Of a stretch of 5,731 nt of DNA, positions 1-5,623 are shown piece after piece. Under the pieces are notes generated by a model. It made no database searches. It was not told the origin of the DNA and saw only the letters and a program-made list of their open reading frames with translations. Position 1 is the stretch's first letter. Each line of letters opens with the position of its first letter. The DNA is taken from positions 1 through 5,731 of the forward strand of contig CATPAT010000217.1 of NCBI GenBank assembly GCA_955652155.1, read 5' to 3'. Made by a program: the position numbers and the translations under genes. Origin of the DNA: an uncultured Chthoniobacterales bacterium. Its GTDB lineage: Bacteria > Verrucomicrobiota > Verrucomicrobiia > Chthoniobacterales > UBA10450.

Positions 1-491
1 ACCAGGTTGATCGTCATCGAATCTTCGCACTCAAGATTTCCGCGCACTTTTCCCTCGATGATGGCCGAGGTACAAATCACACTGGTGCTGCTGAGATCGC
101 CCTTGCTCGACAGATGGACATCGCCGCGAGTGCGAATCGTGCGACTGAAGCTGGTGGTGATTTTGTAATCGCGGAGATCGATGTGCGCGCTGCAACCGGG
201 ACAATTGGTCGAGGTCGCGGCATCGCTGACTTCATGTTTGCGTTTGCATTCGAAACACGAGACAAGGCGATTGCGTTGCCGGTTCCACATGGCTTCGAAC
301 TTGCGATGAAGGGGTAATTCTTCCGGCGCGGACGATTCGTCCTTGAGTTTCAGTCCCGGCTTGGGCGCTGAAGGTGAAAAGGAACGACCGCATTGCCGGC
401 AGATGGTCGTCTTCGCCGCCACATATTCCATCTGCTTAAAGCCACAGTGCGGACATTCCACACTGGCCTTGGCAGGCGACGACTTGATCAC
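1..491 (-). CDS. Zinc-ribbon protein with C-terminal bactofilin-like domain (partial, 3' end beyond left edge)
   Basis: The reading frame starts at a GTG (489-491) and stays open to the left edge, giving 163 codons; an in-frame TGA lies just upstream, so no earlier start is possible. The N-terminus has a zinc ribbon, CPHC at residues 13-16 paired with CRQC at 31-34. A charged linker follows, then a second Cys pair set, CFEC at 79-82 and CPGC at 97-100. From about residue 109 the sequence turns into short beta repeats (for example GDVHLSSKGDL and IEGKVRGNLECED) that look like the rungs of a bactofilin beta-helix. Bactofilins polymerise without nucleotide into cytoskeletal filaments; the ribbons could bind metal, nucleic acid or protein. 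It follows the canonical bactofilin gene after only 24 bases, so the two are probably co-transcribed. The next ATG, codon 21, would destroy the first ribbon, which favours GTG. No clear ribosome binding site is visible. The C-terminal assignment is limited by the truncation. Confidence 0.8.
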   Translation of the reverse strand, partial: MIKSSPAKASVECPHCGFKQMEYVAAKTTICRQCGRSFSPSAPKPGLKLKDESSAPEELPLHRKFEAMWNRQRNRLVSCFECKRKHEVSDAATSTNCPGCSAHIDLRDYKITTSFSRTIRTRGDVHLSSKGDLSSTSVICTSAIIEGKVRGNLECEDSMTINL

Positions 492-515
492 TAGTTCAGT
501 AGGCGAGGGTCAAAA

Positions 516-1064
516 TTAACCGCGAGCCGCGAAGGCAGGCTTGGCTGAATCTTCGTGGCGAACAACTTCTGGCCGGCTGCCGGATGCCGCTTTGACACTC
601 ATCCCGCTGGAAACTTCCGATTTCCCGATAAAGGTGGCGCCTTCTTCAATGATGAGGCGGGCGGCCTTCAAATCTCCCTGAAGCGTGCATTTCGACTTCA
701 ATTCGCAACGCTCGCTCACGGTAATGTTCCCCTGCACCTTGCCGTAAATCGTGATCGACTTTGTTTTGACTTCGGCGCGGATGTCTGCGTTTTCGCCGAC
801 CGTCAACGCCCCATCGGAATTAATTTCGCCTTCGACTTTACCATCGATCAAAAGTTCCTTTTGGAACTTGATCGTGCCTTTGATTTCGACGTCGCTGGAA
901 AGGACGTCTTTGCCGGAATGTTCAGCCATAAACTTTTTGTAATCGCTTGTTGATGTTTTCGGTTGGTCGCCGTAGGCGGCTCGGTTGGAATCATCATTCC
1001 CCGTACTCAGCGATCCTTCTCCGATCGACGAGATCGTTCTCTGCGGGATGAATTTTCTCAACAC
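516..1064 (-). CDS. Bactofilin (polymer-forming cytoskeletal protein)
   Basis: This 182-residue protein is a bactofilin (DUF583 type). Such proteins self-assemble into nucleotide-free filaments that act in cell shape, stalk or cell-envelope organisation and often recruit wall enzymes. Residues about 54-152 form the beta-helix core: regularly spaced Gly and hydrophobic residues as in EIKGTIKFQKELLIDGKVEG, then repeated rungs such as SITIYGKVQGNITV and RLIIEEGATFIGKSEV. The flanks are polar and probably disordered: residues 1-50 are rich in Ser, Thr and Asp, and the tail after 155 is rich in Ala, Ser and Arg. No membrane segment is seen, so it is cytoplasmic or peripherally attached. The longest frame starts at GTG 1064; codon 46 (ATG, MAEHSGKDV) is a plausible alternative just before the core. 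Neither start has a Shine-Dalgarno sequence. The predicted promoter would put the transcript start almost on the GTG. It probably forms an operon with the downstream zinc-ribbon bactofilin. Confidence 0.9.
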   Translation of the reverse strand: MLRKFIPQRTISSIGEGSLSTGNDDSNRAAYGDQPKTSTSDYKKFMAEHSGKDVLSSDVEIKGTIKFQKELLIDGKVEGEINSDGALTVGENADIRAEVKTKSITIYGKVQGNITVSERCELKSKCTLQGDLKAARLIIEEGATFIGKSEVSSGMSVKAASGSRPEVVRHEDSAKPAFAARG

Positions 1065-1069
1065 GTGTT
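1060..1069. repeat. 10-bp perfect palindrome AACACGTGTT over the bactofilin start
   Basis: AACACGTGTT is its own reverse complement. It sits directly downstream of the predicted -10 box and covers both the predicted transcription start and the GTG start codon. The position would suit an operator or a start-site element. It is short, so chance is a real alternative. Confidence 0.25.
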
Positions 1070-1098
1070 AGTATTGTAATGGTTATTCACGTTGTCAA
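1070..1098 (-). promoter_or_regulatory. Sigma70-like promoter for the bactofilin gene
   Basis: On the minus strand a perfect -35 box TTGACA (1093-1098) is followed, after a 17-base spacer, by AATACT (1070-1075), which matches four of six -10 positions. Transcription would start near 1062-1064, exactly at the annotated GTG, implying a leaderless mRNA or initiation at the downstream ATG (codon 46). The box lies in the 62-base gap after the STT3-like gene, so the bactofilin pair can be transcribed independently of it. Confidence 0.55.
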
Positions 1099-1126
1099 CG
1101 GGTTCGGGAACGAAAAACTGACTTTT

Positions 1127-2686
1127 TTACAATTTATCTGCAAATCGGAACAATTTCGCCGTTCCATTTTGCCCTGGAAGCACTAGAAACCGCGGTCCCT
1201 GGCTTGGACTGCGGTCAAGAACACGGCACAGCGGCTGGCCCGGAACCTGAATGCCCAGCAGATCAGCGGAATTGCGCGCCGCCCGCTCCCAGTTATAGCT
1301 TAAAACCCATTCCACTCGCCGATTACGGAGGATTTCACGCGCGCTAAGGAAGTCTGTTGCCAGATAGAAACGCGCGCTGTCAGCCGTGCCAGGCAGAGCT
1401 TCATGCGAACTGCCGGCAACGCCGGGTTGACCCGACCAATACGCAATCGATGGCGACAGCCACCACGGCGCGAGAAACGGATGCGTGTGCTCCGAGCGAA
1501 TGGCGACGGCCAGTTCTCGCAATTGTTTCGATTCATCTCGACGCTCGATTTGATCCGAAAGCGCGACCTCGTTAGGCCAAATCCGCGCATCCCAGAATTG
1601 AAGCAGCGGCAAGATCGACAAAACAAACGCCGACCACACGGCGACCCGCGATTTGATCGGCGCAAGCAGTCCCGGCAATACGATGACAAAGATTGCGACG
1701 AAAAAGTAACTCCAGCGCGCCTGCCAAATCGTCAGCAGAAATGTCGCGACAAGTAAGAGCACAATAAGACCTGGCGGCGCGACTCGCTTGCGAAGCGATT
1801 GCCAAATCAGAACCGGTGCGATGACGACCATGTAGCCGGCCCAAGCAAACCAGATTCGATCCAGCGGCGCGACATGCCTGAGTTCACCAATCGTGCGCGA
1901 CCAATTCTGGAATAACTGACTCGATTGAAGGATCGCGAATGTCGGAACGCGCCGCTCAACCAGCAACGAAATCGAGACGATCGCTCCAAAGACGATCCAA
2001 CCTGCTCGCCGATGCGAACCAAAAAGAAGATGTCGATCCTTCGTTAGGCCAAAAAGCAAAACAAGAACGAACAAGACAAGCGGCTCGTAAAACGAAACCC
2101 AAAGCGCCATGCTCCACGCCATTCCGCTAACGACGCTCCAATTTCGCGATTGGTCGGTTCGCAGACTCCACTCCGCACAGACACCAATCGTGACGAGCAC
2201 GATGAGCAGCGATTGATGGTCCGGTCGTCCCAGTTCCGTTCCGTGAACCAGAATAGGACTAATGCCGTAAAGAATCAGCATGACCCAGCGATAATGAAGT
2301 GTCATTCGCCGGGACCACCACCAAAGAAACCAGCCGCCAACTAACCCGAGAAATGGTGAGACCATAGCGCCGGCGAAATCAATTGGCTGCGCCGTGAACG
2401 GCTTGAGCAGGGTCGACAATGAGACGATCAGATAATCGAGCGGCGCAGTGGTGTGCGTCGTGGTGCCTTCCGGAAAATTCTCGAAATCGTGGTGGCGAAT
2501 AATCAGCCCGGGATGTTCCGCACACATTCGGGCGCGTGTCATCCGCGCGTAACAGTCGGCATCGGTGAAATAAATATTTCCATCGACAAAAACGTCCTGA
2601 TAATTCGCACAGCGCGCAGCCAGGATAAGCGCGCTCAAGATCAAAATTTCGATCGCGACGAGGACGATGCGGGCGGGTCGCTGCAC
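1127..2686 (-). CDS. STT3/PglB-like oligosaccharyltransferase-type GT-C membrane glycosyltransferase
   Basis: This 519-residue polytopic membrane protein has about 11-13 hydrophobic segments, the first at residues 7-24. Its layout follows the STT3/PglB/AglB family of GT-C enzymes, which move lipid-linked glycans onto acceptors outside the cytoplasmic membrane. A first-loop acidic motif TDADCYARM (41-49) aligns with the NDGYAFA region of PglB, making D44 the likely metal ligand. The second-loop motif ELGRPDHQSL (151-160) supplies D156, and TIGE at 265-268 matches the TIxE motif. QARWSYFF at 322-329 fits a conserved membrane helix with Arg. In the C-terminal soluble part the WWDYG signature is replaced by APWWLSPSIAYWSG (406-419), so the usual acceptor-reading Asp is absent. 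PglB proteins are longer (about 700), so this has a short C-terminal domain. The GTG start at 2686 places the first helix directly after a basic stretch; no ribosome binding site is seen. The acceptor could be protein or lipid; membership of a broader bacterial GT-C family remains possible. Confidence 0.7.
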   Translation of the reverse strand: MQRPARIVLVAIEILILSALILAARCANYQDVFVDGNIYFTDADCYARMTRARMCAEHPGLIIRHHDFENFPEGTTTHTTAPLDYLIVSLSTLLKPFTAQPIDFAGAMVSPFLGLVGGWFLWWWSRRMTLHYRWVMLILYGISPILVHGTELGRPDHQSLLIVLVTIGVCAEWSLRTDQSRNWSVVSGMAWSMALWVSFYEPLVLFVLVLLFGLTKDRHLLFGSHRRAGWIVFGAIVSISLLVERRVPTFAILQSSQLFQNWSRTIGELRHVAPLDRIWFAWAGYMVVIAPVLIWQSLRKRVAPPGLIVLLLVATFLLTIWQARWSYFFVAIFVIVLPGLLAPIKSRVAVWSAFVLSILPLLQFWDARIWPNEVALSDQIERRDESKQLRELAVAIRSEHTHPFLAPWWLSPSIAYWSGQPGVAGSSHEALPGTADSARFYLATDFLSAREILRNRRVEWVLSYNWERAARNSADLLGIQVPGQPLCRVLDRSPSQGPRFLVLPGQNGTAKLFRFADKL

Positions 2687-2689
2687 AAG

Positions 2690-2724
2690 ATCGACAATCG
2701 CAAATCGGCGATCGAAAATCGAAA
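2690..2724. repeat. Heptanucleotide tandem repeat (five ATCGnnn units)
   Basis: Reading the plus strand, five consecutive 7-bp units all begin with ATCG: ATCGACA, ATCGCAA, ATCGGCG, ATCGAAA, ATCGAAA. A degenerate sixth unit, ATGAAAT, follows at 2725-2731 and abuts the 3' end of the tRNA. The array fills nearly all the space between the tRNA and the start of the STT3-like gene, so it would lie in that gene's 5' leader or promoter region. It has the look of the short heptameric tandem repeats known from several bacterial groups. The periodicity is directly visible; function is unknown. Confidence 0.7.
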
Positions 2725-2732
2725 ATGAAATT

Positions 2733-2804
2733 TGGGCCCGCCTGGATTCGAACCAGGGACCAAGGGATTATGAGTCCCCTGCTCTACCGCTGAGCTACAG
2801 GCCC
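2733..2804 (-). tRNA. tRNA with CAU anticodon (tRNA-Ile2 or elongator tRNA-Met)
   Basis: A complete 72-nt cloverleaf reads on the minus strand. The acceptor stem is GGGCCTG/CGGGCCC with discriminator A, the D stem GCTC/GAGC, the anticodon stem GGGGA/TCCCT around loop CTCATAA (anticodon CAT), and the T arm CCTGG-TTCGAAT-CCAGG. The 3' CCA is not encoded. It is not the initiator: position 1-72 is a G-C pair, and the three stacked G-C pairs next to the anticodon loop are missing (31-39 is A-T). The GACTCATAATC loop region with the TTGGTC variable segment resembles E. coli tRNA-Ile2, whose C34 is changed to lysidine by TilS. Elongator Met has a very similar loop, so the amino acid is left open. 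Confidence 0.95.
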
Positions 2805-2819
2805 GTGTGTATTTTGGGA

Positions 2820-2849
2820 ATTAGAACACAATCGACCGCTCGTGACCAA
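2820..2849 (-). promoter_or_regulatory. Possible promoter of the CAU tRNA
   Basis: On the minus strand TTGGTC (2844-2849, three of six to the -35 consensus) is followed after 18 bases by TCTAAT (2820-2825, five of six to the -10 consensus). The start site would fall about 8 bases before the mature tRNA 5' end, the short leader typical of a tRNA transcript trimmed by RNase P. The -35 box is weak. Confidence 0.35.
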
Positions 2850-2905
2850 CGCGACATATGGGCAAATTTTCAGGGCGGACACACGGCCAATCATTTTTTC
2901 AACTT

Positions 2906-3031
2906 ATGAATGCGGCACCTCATTCCTTGAGCAAGGCGGCTGTTGCGATGGCGGTCGCTGGATTTCTCCTCACTCTTCCGCTTTGTCCCAAGGCATTCGA
3001 AAACGTTGGGCGCTCGTTAGGCGCTAGGTAG
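2906..3031 (+). CDS. Hypothetical small hydrophobic peptide (41 aa)
   Basis: An ATG-to-TAG frame encodes 41 residues. The first ten include one His and one Lys, followed by a hydrophobic stretch at about residues 11-27 (AAVAMAVAGFLLTLPLC) and a short polar tail ending RSLGAR. This is the shape of a single-pass membrane peptide or a signal peptide. TLPLC does not fit a canonical lipobox. No Shine-Dalgarno sequence or recognisable family is evident. It could be a real small protein, the N-terminal remnant of a lost secreted protein, or chance. It lies upstream of, and in the same direction as, the sugar transferase operon. Confidence 0.25.
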   Translation: MNAAPHSLSKAAVAMAVAGFLLTLPLCPKAFENVGRSLGAR

Positions 3032-3128
3032 TCGGCGCCGTCAAAGAGGTAAAGGCCTGCCAGACATGAGCTTCCATATGACGCCATGTGAACCGTGAAA
3101 GCGTTTACAGTAAAATATTACAATGTGA

Positions 3129-3158
3129 TTGACCTACGAGGGCAAAATGTTGTCTAAT
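3129..3158 (+). promoter_or_regulatory. Sigma70-like promoter of the glycan operon
   Basis: TTGACC (3129-3134, five of six) and TCTAAT (3153-3158, five of six) are separated by 18 bases. This predicts a start near 3165 and an untranslated leader of about 65 bases before the sugar transferase ATG. A weaker overlapping alternative is GTGAAA (3095-3100) with TACAAT (3119-3124). Confidence 0.5.
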
Positions 3159-3229
3159 GGGTCTGAAAATCATAGCGAATGCCGAACGAGGGGAGTTCCA
3201 GGTTCATTCGGATGACATAATTAAACTGA

Positions 3230-4354
3230 ATGAAAGGTTTCGTCCCAAAAAGTGGGCGACCGACCAAGGGCGGTAGCTTGTCCAGGGCGGCCGGCGCACA
3301 AGGCCTCCTGCACTATTTTTTTCGACAAATGTCGTCGATAGGCGATGAGCGCGAGAAGCGAGGCTCGGACAAAAACAGCGATTTTCGCGTCAATGCAAAC
3401 GAACTTCACGTCGATGCCGGATCGGGCTTGCGGCCAACGGTGGGCCCGTCCAGAAACGGTGAGGCTTCGTTGAACCACGCTTACCCGGCGTCTCTTCAAA
3501 AGATTATCGTGGAACTTGTATCTTCCGATCGTGCCGCGGGGTTTAACTTCGAATCGCGAAGCAACGGGCAGACATTATGTCGGCCGTCGGGCAACGGGGC
3601 GATTGCAGCGGCGATAGTTCCTTCCGACGACGCGGTCGAGATGTCGGCCGCTCGTATGCCGCGCTGGAAACGGATTCTCGACGTGACCTGTATTGTCCTG
3701 AGTTCGCCGTTTTGGCTGCCGGTCATGACGTTGGTGATGGGATTGGTTCGGCTCACTTCACCGGGCCCTATCTTTTATCGTCAGGAACGCGTGGGATATC
3801 GACGGAGTCCCTTTATGCTCTTCAAGTTTCGGACCATGCGCGTAAACGCCGAGACTCGGGGACACGAGGAATACTTTGCAGATTTAATGCGGTCGGAATG
3901 CCCGATGACCAAGCTCGATGCCGTGGGTGATACTCGCCTCATTCCTGGGGGGCGTTTCATGCGAGCGAGTGGCTTGGATGAATTGCCGCAAATTTTCAAT
4001 GTTCTTCGTGGGGAAATGAGTTTAGTCGGCCCCCGACCTTGCTTGCCCAATGAATTCGAGCGCTACCAGCCATTGGAGCGGCAGCGAGTCAACGCGTTGC
4101 CTGGCCTCACCGGCTACTGGCAAGTCAACGGCAAGAATAACACGACCTTCAAAGAAATGATCGCCATGGATCTATTTTACATTCGGAACATGTCGATCTG
4201 GCTTGATCTGACCATCATGTTCAGGACGATTCCTACTCTGGTAAAGGAGGTGGTCAATCGCCCGCGAACCTCTCGGGATCGACCTCCCCCAAACTCCGTT
4301 TATTATCCGCGCCGTTTCGCTGGAGGGGCGAACGGAGTAGCGAACAAAATATGA
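3230..4354 (+). CDS. Polyprenyl-phosphate sugar-phosphate transferase (bacterial sugar transferase family, ExoY/WcaJ type)
   Basis: This 374-residue enzyme belongs to the bacterial sugar transferase family (PF02397). The family moves a hexose-1-phosphate from a UDP-sugar to undecaprenyl phosphate on the inner membrane face, the first step of exopolysaccharide or O-glycan assembly. The catalytic domain covers about 143-345: RWKRILDV (145-152), one membrane-embedded helix at 152-175, SPGPIFYRQERVG (177-189), KFRTM (199-203), GLDELPQ (248-254), SLVGPRP (264-270) and PGLTGYWQVNG (291-301). As in ExoY there is no set of five N-terminal membrane helices. Instead residues 1-142 are polar, without membrane segments or a recognisable domain, unlike the roughly 200-residue minimal enzymes. 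An in-frame TGA directly precedes ATG 3230, making it the earliest start; M34, M138 and M143 are later options, and none has a clear ribosome binding site. The stop overlaps the next ATG (ATGA), suggesting translational coupling. The sugar is not predictable. Confidence 0.92.
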   Translation: MKGFVPKSGRPTKGGSLSRAAGAQGLLHYFFRQMSSIGDEREKRGSDKNSDFRVNANELHVDAGSGLRPTVGPSRNGEASLNHAYPASLQKIIVELVSSDRAAGFNFESRSNGQTLCRPSGNGAIAAAIVPSDDAVEMSAARMPRWKRILDVTCIVLSSPFWLPVMTLVMGLVRLTSPGPIFYRQERVGYRRSPFMLFKFRTMRVNAETRGHEEYFADLMRSECPMTKLDAVGDTRLIPGGRFMRASGLDELPQIFNVLRGEMSLVGPRPCLPNEFERYQPLERQRVNALPGLTGYWQVNGKNNTTFKEMIAMDLFYIRNMSIWLDLTIMFRTIPTLVKEVVNRPRTSRDRPPPNSVYYPRRFAGGANGVANKI

Positions 4355-5442
4355 CAAAGCCAGTCTCGGTGGGGGTAGTCGGCTGCGGCTACTGGGGCCC
4401 ACTCCTAATCCGCAACTTCGGGAATGTCCCCAACTGCAATCTCGTGGCGGTGTGCGATGTCAGCGAAGCGCGTCTGAAGCACATTAGGAAACTTTACCCG
4501 GAGGTGACCGCGGTGACAGACTGGGAGCGCTTTCTTACGGACTTCGAGTTAGACGCAATCGTAATTGCTACACCGGTAAAGTTTCATCACGCGCTGGCGC
4601 AAAAGAGCCTTCTCGCGGGAAAGCATACATTCATCGAGAAGCCGATGGCGGCGTCCTCAGCCGAGTGCGAGAGTTTAATAGAGATTGCCGAGTCTAAAGG
4701 TCTAGTCTTGATGGTGGATCACACCTTTCTCTATTCATCGGCGGTTCGTAAAATCGCCGAACTCGTTCGAGCCGGTGACATTGGTGACATTCGTTATATC
4801 AATTCACGGCGCCTTAATTTGGGTCTGTTTCAGAAAGACATCAATGTGGCTTGGGACCTTGCCCCGCACGACATTTCCATCATCCTGCATATTCTCGGGG
4901 AGCTCCCGATCGCAGTGAATTGCCAGGGGAACGCACACGTCAGTCCTGCAATCGAAGACGTGACCAACATGTCCCTGACATTTCGGCAGGGGCGCTTTGC
5001 TACTATTCAGAGCAGCTGGCTTGAACCGAGAAAGGTGCGCGAGATGACCATCGTCGGCAGCCGCCGAATGATTGTCTACGATGATTTGCAGACGCACGAG
5101 AAAATCAAGGTTTACGATGTTCGGGTGGAACGACCTCCCCACTACGACACGTTTGCGGAATTTCAGTACTCATATCATTACGGGGACAGTTACATTCCTC
5201 ACCTTAAGCAAGAGGAACCGCTGAAGGAGGTTTGCCGGCATTTTATTGATTGCATCGAGACTAGCACGCAGCCGGTGAGCGGTGGTCAGGAAGGATTGAA
5301 ACTCGTCCGAATCCTCGAAGCGGCATCCGCCTCACTTAAGGCGAAGGGCGCGGCCGTGGTTCTGTCGCAATCTGCTAACGGCAGTTGCGAACCGGCGAAC
5401 GCTCTGAGAGTGGTCCCGCCGCTGGAAGCCGCGGGTAGCTGA
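4351..5442 (+). CDS. Gfo/Idh/MocA family sugar-nucleotide oxidoreductase (WlbA/WbpB-like)
   Basis: This 363-residue NAD(P)-dependent dehydrogenase has a Rossmann N-terminal domain with GCGYWG at 11-16 and the strand-end acid D36 (VAVCDVS). The family catalytic motif EKP is at 96-98 (K97). The substrate-domain motif WDLAPHDISI at 168-177 carries the conserved His173 and Asp174. The C-terminal alpha/beta domain runs to about 335, and a tail of roughly 30 residues without recognised features follows. With an acetyltransferase remnant and a DegT aminotransferase downstream, the best guess is oxidation of a UDP-sugar, possibly UDP-GlcNAc uronate, at C3 to a keto sugar that the aminotransferase then aminates, as WlbA/WbpB do. 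Family membership is clear; the substrate is inferred from context. It overlaps the sugar transferase gene by four bases; a GGAG at 4333-4336 is too far away for an ideal ribosome binding site, so reinitiation after the upstream stop is likely. Confidence 0.92.
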   Translation: MTKPVSVGVVGCGYWGPLLIRNFGNVPNCNLVAVCDVSEARLKHIRKLYPEVTAVTDWERFLTDFELDAIVIATPVKFHHALAQKSLLAGKHTFIEKPMAASSAECESLIEIAESKGLVLMVDHTFLYSSAVRKIAELVRAGDIGDIRYINSRRLNLGLFQKDINVAWDLAPHDISIILHILGELPIAVNCQGNAHVSPAIEDVTNMSLTFRQGRFATIQSSWLEPRKVREMTIVGSRRMIVYDDLQTHEKIKVYDVRVERPPHYDTFAEFQYSYHYGDSYIPHLKQEEPLKEVCRHFIDCIETSTQPVSGGQEGLKLVRILEAASASLKAKGAAVVLSQSANGSCEPANALRVVPPLEAAGS

Positions 5443-5453
5443 GTCGCAAACCG

Positions 5454-5623
5454 TTGCACGGAACGGCCGTTGGTTCTGGAGCCATGTTTCTGGGTGGGGT
5501 AACGGTAGGAGAAGGCGCAACTGTCGCGCCGGAACCATAGTCATAAAAGACGTATCCCAAAATACGACCGCGGTGGGGAACGTTGCACGATCCCTGGGGC
5601 CTGCGAAAACCAATGCATATTAG
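5454..5623 (+). pseudogene. Remnant of a left-handed beta-helix acetyltransferase (WlbB/WbpD-like), truncated and frameshifted
   Basis: Two frames together encode the last 50 or so residues of a hexapeptide-repeat acyltransferase. From 5460 one frame reads GTAVGSGAMFLGGVTVGEGA, continues to about 5528 and hits TAG at 5538-5540. Moving to the frame with one base missing near 5526-5530 (GCGCC where GCGGCC is expected) restores GTIVIKDVSQNTTAVGNVAR and ends at TAG 5621-5623. The [LIV]-G-x4 pattern and the KDV...VGNxAR ending are diagnostic for the C-terminus of sugar N- or O-acetyltransferases of about 190-220 residues. The N-terminal three quarters are absent: the homology begins right after the oxidoreductase stop, with no ATG start and an in-frame TAG at 5436-5438. 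Both a 5' deletion and a one-base deletion point to a dead gene rather than a single sequencing error. Its stop overlaps the aminotransferase start by 11 bases, evidence of an ancestral operon. Confidence 0.8.

Larger units (their letters stand above)
2805..3229. other. Intergenic region between the minus-strand block and the glycan operon
   Basis: No gene longer than about 41 codons is convincing in this 425-base gap. It holds the possible tRNA promoter at its left end, a small hydrophobic ORF at 2906-3031, and an AT-rich stretch (about 3098-3130) leading into the promoter of the sugar transferase gene. No intrinsic terminator with a T tract, transposon end or tRNA-derived direct repeat was seen. 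Confidence 0.5.

Noticed and set aside
114..317. Plus-strand ORF and an overlapping minus-strand ORF (77-265) in the left 500 bases
   Set aside because: Both lie in other frames of the zinc-ribbon bactofilin gene, whose Cys pairs and beta repeats make it the real coding frame.
555..953. 132-codon plus-strand ORF opposite the bactofilin gene
   Set aside because: It is a shadow of the bactofilin frame; the minus-strand protein shows clear family repeats and this one shows none.
1104..1127. Possible terminator after the STT3-like gene (AAAAA/TTTTT arms around CTGAC)
   Set aside because: The stem is only A-T pairs and short; too weak to call, and transcription may continue into the bactofilin genes.
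1569..2053. Exact 13-bp direct repeat TCGTTAGGCCAAA at 1569-1581 and 2041-2053
   Set aside because: Both copies lie within the STT3-like gene in different reading frames, with no flanking similarity; most likely coincidence.
2667..2909. Plus-strand ORF containing LDSNQGPRDYESPALPLSYRP
   Set aside because: This is the antisense translation of the CAU tRNA, a well-known kind of spurious protein; the tRNA cloverleaf explains the sequence completely.
3020..3039. Hairpin GGCGC/GCGCC with a 10-base loop considered as a terminator
   Set aside because: No T tract follows on either strand and the loop is large, so it does not meet the pattern of an intrinsic terminator.
3577..3930. 117-codon plus-strand ORF inside the sugar transferase gene
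   Set aside because: It overlaps catalytic motifs of the transferase in another frame and has no recognisable features.
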